Below are positions 26,874-35,523 of a stretch of 64,000 bases of DNA, piece by piece. The notes below the pieces were generated by a model, which did not search any database, was not told the origin of the DNA, and worked only from the letters and a program-made list of their open reading frames with translations. A program made the position numbers and the translations under genes. Origin of the DNA: Flavobacterium tibetense (GTDB lineage Bacteria; Bacteroidota; Bacteroidia; Flavobacteriales; Flavobacteriaceae); the NCBI RefSeq assembly GCF_003293845.1, contig NZ_QLST01000008.1, positions 62,001-126,000 of the forward strand, in the 5' to 3' direction. Each line of letters opens with the position of its first letter. Position 1 is the first letter of the stretch.

Positions 26874-27482
26874 ATGACCATTGAGCAACGGGTTGTTTTG
26901 GTAGAAGAATTATTCCATAATCTAGATATAGAAATAACCGAATTCAAATCGCATACCCAATTGAGTTGCGTTGCTGGTTGCGGCAAATGTTGCAATCATC
27001 CTGAAATTGATGCGTCACCTTTAGAATTTTTACCTTGGGCTTTTCATCTATTTCTAAATGGTGAAGCCGAAAAAGTATTAACCACACTAAACCAATCAAC
27101 AGTAAACCGATGTTTTATTTACAATCCGCTTTCGTTGTTGGATAAAAACAAAGGAAATTGCAGTAATTATCAATATCGAGGCTTAATTTGCCGTCTTTTC
27201 GGATTTGGAGCTAATACTGATAAATACGGTCAATTGCGATTGGCGACTTGTAAAATCATCAAAGAAGGTCAAGCCGAAAATTACAATAAGTCAACCGAAT
27301 TAATCAATAAAGGATTACCTATTCCCATTTTCACCGATTATTACATGAATTTATCCCAAATCGATTTTCAATTGGGAAATGTAATAGTTCCAATAAATAA
27401 AGCATTAAAACTAGCTATTGAAGAAGTGTTGCAATATTATGCTTACCGCCCAATGCCAAGCGGACATTTTAATTGTGCTTAA
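26874..27482 (+). CDS. YkgJ-family cysteine-cluster protein, copy B
   Basis: 202 aa, collinear with the preceding gene throughout: CVAGCGKCCNHPEID, DASPLEFLPWAFHLFLNG, NCSNYQYRGLICRLFGFG and LPIPIFTDYYMNLSQIDFQLG-type C-terminal part. All cluster cysteines are kept, so both copies are probably functional. An 80-bp gap with its own leader separates them. The stop overlaps the end of the convergent NUDIX gene by 4 bases. Confidence 0.85.
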   Translation: MTIEQRVVLVEELFHNLDIEITEFKSHTQLSCVAGCGKCCNHPEIDASPLEFLPWAFHLFLNGEAEKVLTTLNQSTVNRCFIYNPLSLLDKNKGNCSNYQYRGLICRLFGFGANTDKYGQLRLATCKIIKEGQAENYNKSTELINKGLPIPIFTDYYMNLSQIDFQLGNVIVPINKALKLAIEEVLQYYAYRPMPSGHFNCA

Positions 27483-27991
27483 GTTAAATATTTTTCCCCA
27501 ATCACTTTTCGAATCGAAACAAAACCAATTTGATTCAAATCAATTTCAGAACGTTTTACCCAAATCAATTCCTGTATTTCGTCTTCTGCTTCTATTTTAA
27601 TAACATCGGAAGTCAATTGACATTCGTAAAAAATATCCATAGTTCTGTATGGCACATTCTTATACAAATAATTATTGGGCGAAGTCGTGATGTATTTTAA
27701 ATCACGATTTGAAATCTCAATACCTAATTCTTCTTTGATTTCTCTAGAAGCTGCTTCTTCTGCGGTTTCATTTGGATCGATAAATCCGCCTGGTAAATCC
27801 CATTTTCCTTTGTCGGGATCAACATTTCTAACCGTAAACAAAACTTTATCTTCAAACGTAAAAACAATAGCTACCGCTGCAGCAATATTATGATAATAAG
27901 TGAATCCACAATCGTGACATAAGAATCTTCTATTCTCTGGAAATTCAAAATGCGTGGAAGCACAACTCGGACAAAATTTGAAAAAAGTCAT
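27479..27991 (-). CDS. NUDIX hydrolase with N-terminal zinc ribbon
   Basis: 170 aa. Zinc ribbon FCPSCASTHF...LCHDCGF at 6-30, then a Nudix box with every key residue (GGFIDPNETAEEAASREIKEELG, i.e. Gx5Ex7REUxEExG; written here only as its ends: GGFIDPNE and REIKEELG). Zinc-ribbon Nudix proteins include NADH pyrophosphatases (NudC), but this one is shorter, so the substrate is open. A heptamer repeat array begins two bases upstream of its ATG. Confidence 0.88.
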   Translation of the reverse strand: MTFFKFCPSCASTHFEFPENRRFLCHDCGFTYYHNIAAAVAIVFTFEDKVLFTVRNVDPDKGKWDLPGGFIDPNETAEEAASREIKEELGIEISNRDLKYITTSPNNYLYKNVPYRTMDIFYECQLTSDVIKIEAEDEIQELIWVKRSEIDLNQIGFVSIRKVIGEKYLT

Positions 27992-27992
27992 T

Positions 27993-28083
27993 GATTAGGG
28001 ATTAGGGATTAGGGATTAGGGATTAGGGATTAGGGATTAGGGATTAGGGATTAGGGATTAGGGATTAGGGATTAGGGATTAGG
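27993..28083. repeat. Heptamer array (ATTAGGG) x ~13
   Basis: Perfect tandem copies of the 7-bp unit ATTAGGG run from 27994 and end in a truncated copy. The array sits between divergent genes and abuts the start codon of the NUDIX gene. Confidence 0.97.
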
Positions 28084-28096
28084 CAAATTTACTGAA

Positions 28097-28134
28097 TACT
28101 TTTTACTTTTTACTTTTCCCTTTTTACTTTTCCC
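28097..28134. repeat. Second heptamer array (TACTTTT/CCCTTTT)
   Basis: Units TACTTTT x3, CCCTTTT, TACTTTT, CCC; again period 7. It lies 9 bp before the -7 element of the glycosyltransferase gene, in the place of the -33 region. Confidence 0.85.
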
Positions 28135-28142
28135 ATAATAAC

Positions 28143-28150
28143 TATATTTG
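28143..28150 (+). promoter_or_regulatory. -7 element of glycosyltransferase gene
   Basis: TATATTTG (TAnnTTTG) ends only 4 bases before the ATG at 28155, so the transcript may be leaderless or nearly so. Confidence 0.55.
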
Positions 28151-28154
28151 TTTC

Positions 28155-29369
28155 ATGAAGCATTTAATCATCATAGGAGCCGTTTGGCCTGAACCTAATT
28201 CAACAGCTGCTGGAAGTAGAATGCTGCAAATCATTTCATTGTTCCAAAATCAAGGATATGAAATTACATTTTTGTGTTCGGCTTCAAAATCGGATTTTTC
28301 TTTTGATTTGAATACAATTTCAGTTCAAACCAAACCTATTCAACTGAATGACAGTAGTTTTGACAGTATTATAAAAGAGCTAAACCCAAATGTGGTACTC
28401 TTTGACCGATTCATGATAGAAGAACAATACGGTTGGCGTGTAATGGAAAACTGTCCAAATGCTTTACGAGTTTTAGATACGGAAGACTTACATTTTCTCA
28501 GAAAAGCTCGCGAAGTTACTTTTAAACAAAATCGGGAATTGGTTTTTGAAGATTATATTTCGGATGTTTTTAAGCGCGAAATGGCTTCGATTTATAGATG
28601 CGATTTGACTTTAATTATCTCGGAATACGAAATGCAATTGGCAACCGAAACGTTTCAAATTAATGCCTCACTTTTACATTATTTGCCCTTTTTGTCGGAA
28701 GAAATTACTACCAATGTTCCCAAATTCGATGAAAGAAAGCATTTTATTAGTATTGGCAACTTTTTGCACGAACCCAATTGGCAAACGGTTTTGGAATTGA
28801 AAAAATATTGGAAAGCAATAAAAAAGCAACTTCCAGAAGCCGAATTACATGTTTATGGCGCTTATGTAACCGAAAAAGCCAAGCAATTACACAACGAAAA
28901 AGAAGGTTTTCTAATCAAAGGTAGAGCCGAAAGTGTTGCTGAAGCGTATTCTAAAGCAAAAGTTTTGTTAGCACCAATTCCTTACGGAGCAGGTTTGAAA
29001 GGCAAATTGTTTGAAGCGATGCAATTGGGATTACCTTCAATTACAACAGAAATGGGCGCCGAAGGAATGAACGGAAATTTAGATTGGAATGGATTTATCA
29101 CTTCAGATGAAAATGATTTTATTACCAAATCGGTAAAATTGTATAGCGATAAAACACTTTGGGAAACCGCTCAGAAAAACGGTTACAAAATCATTGAAAA
29201 ACGATTCAAAAAAGAGTTATTTGCGAGTGATTTTATGAATAAAGTAGAAACACTTCAAATGAATTTGAAATCTCATAGAAACCAAAACTTCTTAGGTCAA
29301 ATACTACAACATCAAAGTTTACAAAGCACGAAATATATGAGTAAGTGGATTGAAGCGAAGAATAGTTGA
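28155..29369 (+). CDS. Glycosyltransferase, GT4-type GT-B fold
   Basis: 404 aa. Rossmann-like N-terminus (IIIGAVWPEPNSTAAGSRM, GT-B acceptor-side opening), C-terminal donor domain with PIPYGAGLKGKLFEAMQLG and PSITTEMGAEG, the E-x7-E-like region of GT4 enzymes. Likely transfers a sugar to a surface glycan or lipid; specificity not readable. Standing alone rather than in a polysaccharide cluster is notable. It is followed by a palindromic element shared with the ilvE 3' end. Confidence 0.8.
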   Translation: MKHLIIIGAVWPEPNSTAAGSRMLQIISLFQNQGYEITFLCSASKSDFSFDLNTISVQTKPIQLNDSSFDSIIKELNPNVVLFDRFMIEEQYGWRVMENCPNALRVLDTEDLHFLRKAREVTFKQNRELVFEDYISDVFKREMASIYRCDLTLIISEYEMQLATETFQINASLLHYLPFLSEEITTNVPKFDERKHFISIGNFLHEPNWQTVLELKKYWKAIKKQLPEAELHVYGAYVTEKAKQLHNEKEGFLIKGRAESVAEAYSKAKVLLAPIPYGAGLKGKLFEAMQLGLPSITTEMGAEGMNGNLDWNGFITSDENDFITKSVKLYSDKTLWETAQKNGYKIIEKRFKKELFASDFMNKVETLQMNLKSHRNQNFLGQILQHQSLQSTKYMSKWIEAKNS

Positions 29370-29371
29370 TA

Positions 29372-29430
29372 GTCGCAGTCGCAGTTTTCAGTCACAGTTT
29401 TTAGCTGATAACTGAGACTGAGACTGTAAA
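29372..29430. repeat. Palindromic intergenic element, copy 2
   Basis: CAGTCGCAGTTTTCAGTCACAG and its imperfect complement CTGATAACTGAGACTGAGACTG lie between convergent glycosyltransferase and miaE genes. The motif matches the element at 16454-16497. Confidence 0.65.
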
Positions 29431-29434
29431 CTTT

Positions 29435-30016
29435 TTATCCATGAATCGTCTCTGATTTCCCGTAACTTGCAATTACTTTTGCTTCAAATTCTAACCATTC
29501 TTCCCAACGTTTTTTAACATCATACCCTTCTTCTGCTAATTCATGAGCAAATTGTAAGAATGATGTATAATGATTGGCTTCAGAAATCATTAATTCACGA
29601 TAAAATTTAGCTAATGCTTCGTCTTGAATATTGTCTGAAAGCACTTTAAAACGCTCACAACTTCTGGCTTCAATCATAGCAGCAAATAACATGCGTTCCA
29701 CAATCAAATGCTTGCGGTTTCCTGGTTTCATGAACTTGAATAAATCGTTTACATAACTGTCTTTTCGTTCGCGACCCAATACCCAACCACGAGCCTTGAT
29801 AATTTCATGCACTTGCTCAAAATGATCTAGCTCTTCTTTGGCGATCTTGGTTAACTCTGTTGTAATTTCAGTAAATTCAGGTAACATATTAATTAACATA
29901 ATCGCATTGGAAGCAGCTTTCAACTCACACCAAGCATGATCAGTTAGAATTTCTTCTAAGTTTCCTTCGGCAATATTTGCCCATCTTGGGTCGGTTGGTA
30001 GTTTTAAACGAAACAT
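29435..30016 (-). CDS. miaE: tRNA-(ms2io6A)-hydroxylase MiaE
   Basis: Non-haem diiron monooxygenase that hydroxylates ms2i6A37 of UNN-reading tRNAs. 193 aa. Diiron ligands are visible: KEELDHFEQVHE near 65-75, EARSCERFKVL near 115 and SEANHYTSF near 150. The start MFRLKLPTDPRW matches the family. Monocistronic, with a minus-strand -7 element upstream. Confidence 0.92.
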   Translation of the reverse strand: MFRLKLPTDPRWANIAEGNLEEILTDHAWCELKAASNAIMLINMLPEFTEITTELTKIAKEELDHFEQVHEIIKARGWVLGRERKDSYVNDLFKFMKPGNRKHLIVERMLFAAMIEARSCERFKVLSDNIQDEALAKFYRELMISEANHYTSFLQFAHELAEEGYDVKKRWEEWLEFEAKVIASYGKSETIHG

Positions 30017-30053
30017 ATAAAATAGCGGATTATAAAATATCTAATACAAAGTG

Positions 30054-30061
30054 CAAATTTA
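30054..30061 (-). promoter_or_regulatory. -7 element of miaE
   Basis: On the minus strand TAAATTTG (TAnnTTTG), 38 bases before the ATG. Confidence 0.5.
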
Positions 30062-30204
30062 GTAAGTTAATCGGTAAAACTACACAACTTTATTCTTTAT
30101 AATCAAGGTTTTTGTATTGATTAAAACAATAATAAACCACAAAAAAGAAGAAAAACTCATTTATTAGCATTACCTTGTAAGTCAAACAAATAAAATTTTG
30201 TACG

Positions 30205-30429
30205 ATGAAAAAATTAAGTTTATTATTAGGCGCTTTAACAATGGTAGTTTTGGTTTCATGTAAGGAAAAAGAAGAAGAGCCAATTGAAGCTGCTCCAGTT
30301 GAAGTTGCACCAGAAGCAACTGAAAATGAAGGAACAAAAATAAAAGTAAACGCTGATGGTGTTGAATATTCTGATGGAAACACAGAAATTGAAGTTTCTA
30401 AAGATGGTGGTGAAGTAAAAAAAGACTAA
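30205..30429 (+). CDS. Small acidic lipoprotein
   Basis: 74 aa: signal with lipobox (LTMVVLVSC, Cys19), then a Glu/Ala/Pro-rich linker (EEEPIEAAPVEVAPEATE) and a short polar tail. Surface or periplasmic. No family recognised. Followed by a strong terminator shared with the convergent menC. Confidence 0.7.
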   Translation: MKKLSLLLGALTMVVLVSCKEKEEEPIEAAPVEVAPEATENEGTKIKVNADGVEYSDGNTEIEVSKDGGEVKKD

Positions 30430-30436
30430 ATCCACA

Positions 30437-30489
30437 ACTGTCTAAAAAGTAAATTTGGAATCAAACTAAAACTTTTTAGACAGTTTTTT
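30437..30489 (+). terminator. Terminator between lipoprotein gene and menC
   Basis: AACTGTCTAAAAAGT and ACTTTTTAGACAGTT pair over a ~22-base loop, then TTTTTTT. It can act in both directions. Confidence 0.85.
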
Positions 30490-31530
30490 TTATAGTAAAC
30501 TCGATATTTCCCAATCTTTATTTGGATGGTAACCAATGTTTCCGTTTTCAATTTCTAACGGGCAATCAAAATTATTGGTATACAAACCTCCTGTTCCCAA
30601 ACCTTGTGGCATTGGATTTTCTAAAGTATAAGTAAATTGCGTAATGGCATTTAACCCAATATTACTTTCCAAAGCAGAAGTGATCCACCAACCAATATTT
30701 AAACTTTCAGCAATGGAAATCCATTCTAATGTTCCTTTGAAACCACCCACCAAACTAGGTTTTAAAATGATGTATTGCGGCTGAATTTCTTCCAATAATT
30801 TTCGTTTCTTTTCTATTCCAAAAACACCAATTAACTCTTCATCCAAAGCAATTGGGAAAGGCGTTTTTTGGCATAGTATTTTCATCTCTTGAATTTGATT
30901 CGCTTTAATTGGTTGTTCAATACTATGTAATTCAAATTCAGCTAATTGATTTAATTTATCTAAAGCTTCATTTGAATTAAAAGCACCATTAGCATCTACT
31001 CGAATTTCGATGGTTTTAGCATCAAAATTTTGACGAATGAATCGTAATAATCCTAATTCTTTTTCGAAATCAATAGCACCAATTTTCAATTTGATGCACG
31101 AAAATCCTTGTGCTAATTTCTCTTCGATTTGGGTTTTCATGAAGTGCTCCTCGCCCATCCAAACCAAACCGTTGATTAACATGTTTTTTTTGCCTTCTGT
31201 AAATTCCGAAGGAAATAAGTCAAAGGGTGTTTTCGATTGTAACGAAAGAAAAGCCATTTCAACGCCAAATTGAATGGAAGGAAATTCCATTAATTCATCC
31301 CACAATTTATCTTTTCCCAAATGAATATTCTGGCAAACCCATTGCAATTTTTCTTCATAATCTGGTCGGTCGTCAATGGAAAGGGTTCGTAAAATACCAC
31401 ATTCACCTATTCCGATTTTTCCGTTTTCTTCCAATATCAAAAACCAAGTTTCTTTCTCGGTCATTACACCACGAGAAGTGCCGCTTGGGCGTTTGAAATT
31501 TAGGATGTATTTTTTGTAGGTTGCTATCAT
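30490..31530 (-). CDS. menC: o-Succinylbenzoate synthase
   Basis: Enolase-superfamily dehydratase of menaquinone synthesis. About 346 aa from the ATG at 31530 (MIATYKKYILNFKRPS); the ATG at 31575 adds an unrelated leader. Active-site Lys in CIKLKIG, metal ligands Asp in RVDANGAF, Glu in SIEQP and Asp in ALDEEL, second Lys in IILKPSLVGG. With menA and menB nearby on the same strand it serves the respiratory quinone pathway. Confidence 0.92.
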   Translation of the reverse strand: MIATYKKYILNFKRPSGTSRGVMTEKETWFLILEENGKIGIGECGILRTLSIDDRPDYEEKLQWVCQNIHLGKDKLWDELMEFPSIQFGVEMAFLSLQSKTPFDLFPSEFTEGKKNMLINGLVWMGEEHFMKTQIEEKLAQGFSCIKLKIGAIDFEKELGLLRFIRQNFDAKTIEIRVDANGAFNSNEALDKLNQLAEFELHSIEQPIKANQIQEMKILCQKTPFPIALDEELIGVFGIEKKRKLLEEIQPQYIILKPSLVGGFKGTLEWISIAESLNIGWWITSALESNIGLNAITQFTYTLENPMPQGLGTGGLYTNNFDCPLEIENGNIGYHPNKDWEISSLL

Positions 31531-31618
31531 TTTTTTGGTACACAAAGTTGCACGAAGCTTTACACAGAGTTTCACGAAGATCTTATAAAATTGCGAACCT
31601 TACGGTTAAATTATTCTA

Positions 31619-32296
31619 TTAAAGTTCCACAAAAGCTCCAATTTCTAATAGCATCAAATCTTTTCCTTTGTCGAAAAATTTGCGTTTGGCTTCGTCGTGA
31701 TTGATTTCGATGTAACCAAATGTATCAAAATGATAGCCTAAAATCTTATCACATTGGATGAAATCAGAGGCGATGATGGCATCTTCGACATCCATAGTGA
31801 AGTTGCTTCCAATTGGTAAAATCGCTAAATCTAATTTCGTTCGCATTGGAATTAATTTCATATCCATAGTCAAAGCCGTATCACCAGCGATGTAGATGTT
31901 TTTATGTTCGCCTTCTATAACAAATCCGCCCGGTTGACCGCCATAACTTCCATCAGGAAATGAAGAGGTATGATGTGCAATTACATATTTTACGGTGCCA
32001 AATTCAAAATCCCAACTGCCACCATGGTTCATTGGATGGAAATTAAACCCTTTATTTCCGTAATGAGAAGCAATTTCGTAGTTGGAAACAATTACTGCTT
32101 CTGTTCGTTTTGCAATCGCTTCTACATCCAAAATATGATCTTGGTGCGCGTGTGTTAACAAAATGAAATCGGCTTTCAATGAATGAATATCAATATGAGA
32201 AGCCTTTGGATTACCAGAAATAAAAGGATCAACTAGAATATGTGTATCATTTACTTCAATTCCGATACAAGCGTGTCCGTAAAAAGTGATTTTCAT
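31619..32296 (-). CDS. Metallo-beta-lactamase-fold hydrolase (UPF0173)
   Basis: 225 aa. HxHxDH signature LTHAHQDH near 55, later metal residues in AHHTSSFPDG, AGDTALTMDMK and YHFDTFG. Matches the UPF0173/YtkL group of metal-dependent hydrolases; substrate unknown. It lies between menC and menA and could be part of a loose men operon (gaps of 89 and 43 bp or so). Confidence 0.87.
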   Translation of the reverse strand: MKITFYGHACIGIEVNDTHILVDPFISGNPKASHIDIHSLKADFILLTHAHQDHILDVEAIAKRTEAVIVSNYEIASHYGNKGFNFHPMNHGGSWDFEFGTVKYVIAHHTSSFPDGSYGGQPGGFVIEGEHKNIYIAGDTALTMDMKLIPMRTKLDLAILPIGSNFTMDVEDAIIASDFIQCDKILGYHFDTFGYIEINHDEAKRKFFDKGKDLMLLEIGAFVEL

Positions 32297-32339
32297 AATG
32301 ATAGTATTAAGATTTTAGACTAAAGTAGTAAGACTGAAT

Positions 32340-33224
32340 TTATAAATATAAAGATAACCAAAATAATACACTTAATGCAAATGTGCTTAGTGCCACTTTT
32401 TTTAATTCTGGGTCAAAGTCTTCATAACTTTCTGATTTATTAACTTTATTCATATGCATAATTATAGGAATATTAATTAGTAAAACAGGCAACAAAGAAG
32501 ATTTGATTAATAAAATAAAAACCATGAAACAAATCATCCCGATTAATAAAATAATTTGATGATACTTTTTTGCCCAAACCAATCCCATTTTTACTACCAA
32601 TGTATTCTTACCTGCAATTTTATCGTTTTCAATATCGCGCATGTTGTTCAAATTTAGAACAGCAACACTTAATAATCCAATAGCTGTTGCGGGTAGAAAT
32701 AACTTCCAATCAATGAAGTGCGTAAACAAAAAATTGGAACCAATTACAGAAACCCAACCAAAGAAAAGAAACACAAACAAATCACCAAAGCCACTGTAAC
32801 CATAAGCATTTTTCCCAACCGTATATTTGATTGCTGCTCCAATAGAACCAATTCCTAATAAAATAAAGATCAAACTCAAGGCAAAGTTTTCTTTTCCAAA
32901 TGCGATGTAAATTAGCAATAATGCCAAAACAAAAGTAATTGCAGCGGTAATCAAAACCGCTTTTTTCATTTGAGCCGATGTGATGATTCCAGCGGCAACC
33001 ATTCGTTTTTCACCAATTCTATTGGCATCGGTTCCTTTTACTCCGTCTCCGTAATCATTGGCATAATTGGACAAAACTTGTAAACCTAATGTAGTTAACA
33101 ACGCCAATACCAAAATACGCCAATCCGAAAATCCTTGATGATAAGCATAAGCACTTCCGACTATAATTCCCGAAACGGAAAGCGGTAAAGTTCGTAATCG
33201 TGCGGCTTGTATCCAGTGTTTCAT
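32340..33224 (-). CDS. menA: 1,4-dihydroxy-2-naphthoate polyprenyltransferase
   Basis: UbiA-family integral membrane prenyltransferase that makes demethylmenaquinone. About 294 aa from the ATG at 33224 (MKHWIQAARLRTLPLS). First Asp-rich motif SNYANDYGDGVKGTD, second NLNNMRDIENDKIAGK. About eight or nine membrane helices. Two sets of 7-bp tandem repeats lie directly upstream. Confidence 0.93.
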   Translation of the reverse strand: MKHWIQAARLRTLPLSVSGIIVGSAYAYHQGFSDWRILVLALLTTLGLQVLSNYANDYGDGVKGTDANRIGEKRMVAAGIITSAQMKKAVLITAAITFVLALLLIYIAFGKENFALSLIFILLGIGSIGAAIKYTVGKNAYGYSGFGDLFVFLFFGWVSVIGSNFLFTHFIDWKLFLPATAIGLLSVAVLNLNNMRDIENDKIAGKNTLVVKMGLVWAKKYHQIILLIGMICFMVFILLIKSSLLPVLLINIPIIMHMNKVNKSESYEDFDPELKKVALSTFALSVLFWLSLYL

Positions 33225-33228
33225 TATT

Positions 33229-33313
33229 TTTGTTTGTTTGTTGTTTGTTGTTTGTTGTTTCAAGTTTCAAGTTTCAAGTTTCAAGTTTCAGGTTTCAAGT
33301 TTCAGGTTTCAGG
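33229..33313. repeat. Heptamer arrays GTTTGTT and TTTCAAG/TTTCAGG
   Basis: GTTTGTT copies (to 33257) run directly into eight 7-bp units TTTCAAG or TTTCAGG (33258-33313). Upstream of menA. The same TTTCAAG/TTTCAGG set recurs at 48174-48229. Confidence 0.9.
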
Positions 33314-33329
33314 TTTACATTTTTGTCTT

Positions 33330-33382
33330 TCCGAGCTTGCGAGGAAACTCCTAACCTTAGGCTAACGCTAAACAAAGTTTAG
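33330..33382. repeat. Mini-hairpin cluster near menA
   Basis: TTTCCGAGCTTGCGAGGAAA (hairpin), CCTAACCTTAGG and GCTAAACAAAGTTTAGC in a row. The last has a three-base AAA loop. Related hairpins occur at 36174-36245 and in the integrated element. Confidence 0.7.
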
Positions 33383-33388
33383 CAAAAA

Positions 33389-33430
33389 CACCCATCACCC
33401 ATCACCTACCACCTATCACCCATCACCCAT
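33389..33430. repeat. Heptamer array CACCCAT
   Basis: Six 7-bp units: CACCCAT, CACCCAT, CACCTAC, CACCTAT, CACCCAT, CACCCAT. Same unit as at 36398-36436. Ends 6 bases before the PH-domain gene's stop. Confidence 0.9.
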
Positions 33431-33435
33431 CATCA

Positions 33436-34941
33436 TCACATCCAATTCTTCTCAGAAATCTCCACTTGATACAACCAATAATTGACCAATTGTTTAATTT
33501 CATCAAAATTGGCTGTTGTAAAACTAATGGTTCCGCCAGCGGTTGACAAACTTACGGAGCCAATATTGGTTACTTTTTGCCAAAAAAACTGATGGGTTTC
33601 AATCGCTTGAATTTTATACGGTTCTATAATGGAAGTATCAATATCCCAAGCGCCATTTTGTTTTATAATGAATGTATTGGAAACAAATAATCGGTAATTT
33701 TTAAAAGAAAACCAAACCAATATTCCAGCGAAAACGATGAAAATCAAACTGTAAATCATCCATAAATCCCATTCAATCCACTGAAAACTCCAATTCAAGA
33801 AAAACGTAATGGCAATGGGAAAAAGTAAGAAGAAAAACAAGTTTACTGCCAATTTTCGCCAATTGGGTTTGAACTTTTTACCTTTTACTGGAAGATTTTG
33901 GTATAAAAGAGCCAAAATTTTATCGCGTTCAGCAACAGAACAACCTGGAATTTCAATTTGATCTTTCGCTTTTAATTCTTGCTCACCGCTCGATGCTTGA
34001 TATACTTTTACTGAAGTTACGTCCAATTTCTTTTGGAAAAAATTCTGACTAACGGTAACTTTTTGGACTTTATTTGGATTCAATAATATATTTTTTGTTG
34101 CCAATAATCCATAGTGCAATGAAATGGAATTTCGACTTTTTTGGATCGTAAAATTGAAATATTTAATTACCGTTCGAACCAAATTTACTGTCAAAATCAG
34201 TGTAAAAAAGATACCAAAAACCAAAACAATTGAAGTTATAATAGGCAACGAATCCAAATAATTAGTGACTTGGTTTTCATCCAAAACTTCATCGCCAACC
34301 ACCTTTTGTATATTCTCTAAAATGGTGGAGAAAAACAATAAAATCAAGGCAAAACTTCTCACATAATTAGATGTTATTCCAATTTTTAGCAAACTAATTA
34401 AATTGATTGCAATGAAGGTTTGCTTCTCTTCTATTTCGGAAATTTCATCTACTGCTGTTTCATTGGAAGTTTTTGAAAGCGCAATCAATCGTTCTTTTAG
34501 TGCCAATGCCAATTCGTGTGAAATAGCACTAATGGAAGCTTCTTTTTTGTCGCTTCCCGCAGTATCAATTTCCAATTTATGCACATTTACCAATTTCTGA
34601 ATCAAACTCTGATTGATGTTCACTTGCTGGATTTTATGTAATTGAATCGTAATTCTGGTTTTGTTGAAAACGCCTTTTTGAATGACAAATTCTTCGGTTT
34701 CTTCGTCAATATGAAAGGTAAAATAATAGTATTGCAAATAAGAAAAAAGCGCCAACAATACCAAAACCACGAAAGTTCCTCCGAACAAAACCAACTTGTT
34801 CATGGACTCAATACGCACCATCCAAATCAAAACCAATGGCCAAAAAGCACGAATTGTCTTTTGAATGGTATTGGCAAATAAAACCACGACTCCAATGAGT
34901 GATTGTCGTTGCGGTTCAGAGAAATTGGAAGAATTAGGCAT
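33436..34941 (-). CDS. Membrane protein with bacterial PH-like domains (YdbT-type)
   Basis: About 501 aa from the ATG at 34941 (MPNSSNFSEPQRQSL). Several membrane helices alternate with three bPH2 (DUF304) domains, e.g. FVIQKGVFNKTRITIQLHKIQ, a unit near 270-330 and a last one near 400-460. The start overlaps the stop of the upstream YdbS-like gene by 8 bases. In Bacillus and others these pairs are membrane-associated proteins of unclear function. Confidence 0.85.
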   Translation of the reverse strand: MPNSSNFSEPQRQSLIGVVVLFANTIQKTIRAFWPLVLIWMVRIESMNKLVLFGGTFVVLVLLALFSYLQYYYFTFHIDEETEEFVIQKGVFNKTRITIQLHKIQQVNINQSLIQKLVNVHKLEIDTAGSDKKEASISAISHELALALKERLIALSKTSNETAVDEISEIEEKQTFIAINLISLLKIGITSNYVRSFALILLFFSTILENIQKVVGDEVLDENQVTNYLDSLPIITSIVLVFGIFFTLILTVNLVRTVIKYFNFTIQKSRNSISLHYGLLATKNILLNPNKVQKVTVSQNFFQKKLDVTSVKVYQASSGEQELKAKDQIEIPGCSVAERDKILALLYQNLPVKGKKFKPNWRKLAVNLFFFLLFPIAITFFLNWSFQWIEWDLWMIYSLIFIVFAGILVWFSFKNYRLFVSNTFIIKQNGAWDIDTSIIEPYKIQAIETHQFFWQKVTNIGSVSLSTAGGTISFTTANFDEIKQLVNYWLYQVEISEKNWM

Positions 34942-35521
34942 CGTTTGCTTCACTTTGAGGTTTATTTTCTTCTTCAATTGATACTACATTTTCAGTAGCA
35001 GCTGGATTTATTTTTTTGGCAATTAATTCTTTGATTTTTTGCGCATCAGCCAACAATAAGCCTGGAATTTGCAAATCGGAAGTACTACCACCAGCGGTAA
35101 ACAATTCGATAGTAGCCAAACCTAATTTTCTAGAGATAAACCCTTGATGCAAAGCCACATGTTGCACTCTATTAAAAGGAATAATCGTAGTGGATTCTAC
35201 AATAATTCCTGATTTGTAAATGGCATCGTGTGTACGAAAAGCATACCCTTTTTTACGAAATCCCAATCGGGCAAAAAATAAAATTATCACTATTACAACC
35301 AAAGGAAAACCAACCACAACTACACCAGTCATGACCGTAAACTCTTCAATAAACATAGTATAAGCAATTGAAATTCCTGAAAACAGAAAAATGGTAAATA
35401 CCAATATATTGAAAGCAATTACTTTGAAATACTTCTTTTGTAAAGGTTGCAAGGGCACCGTTTCAAATTTTGGTAAATCTGAAATGGAAAGGGGTTCGTT
35501 TGAGAATGGCTGTTGTTGCAT
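34934..35521 (-). CDS. PH domain membrane protein (YdbS-type)
   Basis: 195 aa with two membrane helices near 35-85 (NILVFTIFLFSGISIAYT, VVVVGFPLVVIVIILFF) and one bPH2 domain (IVESTTIIPFNRVQHVALHQGFI). C-terminus acidic. First gene of the pair with YdbT-type protein. Confidence 0.85.
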   Translation of the reverse strand: MQQQPFSNEPLSISDLPKFETVPLQPLQKKYFKVIAFNILVFTIFLFSGISIAYTMFIEEFTVMTGVVVVGFPLVVIVIILFFARLGFRKKGYAFRTHDAIYKSGIIVESTTIIPFNRVQHVALHQGFISRKLGLATIELFTAGGSTSDLQIPGLLLADAQKIKELIAKKINPAATENVVSIEEENKPQSEANDA

Positions 35522-35523
35522 AA

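Noticed and set aside
27993..28083. Telomere-like TTAGGG-type repeat
   Set aside because: The unit is seven bases (ATTAGGG) inside a chromosome between two genes, and other 7-bp arrays of unrelated sequence occur in the same window.
33200..33382. 60-aa frame over the heptamer arrays upstream of menA
   Set aside because: It is made of SFKFQVS-type repeats translated from non-coding TTTCAAG units.
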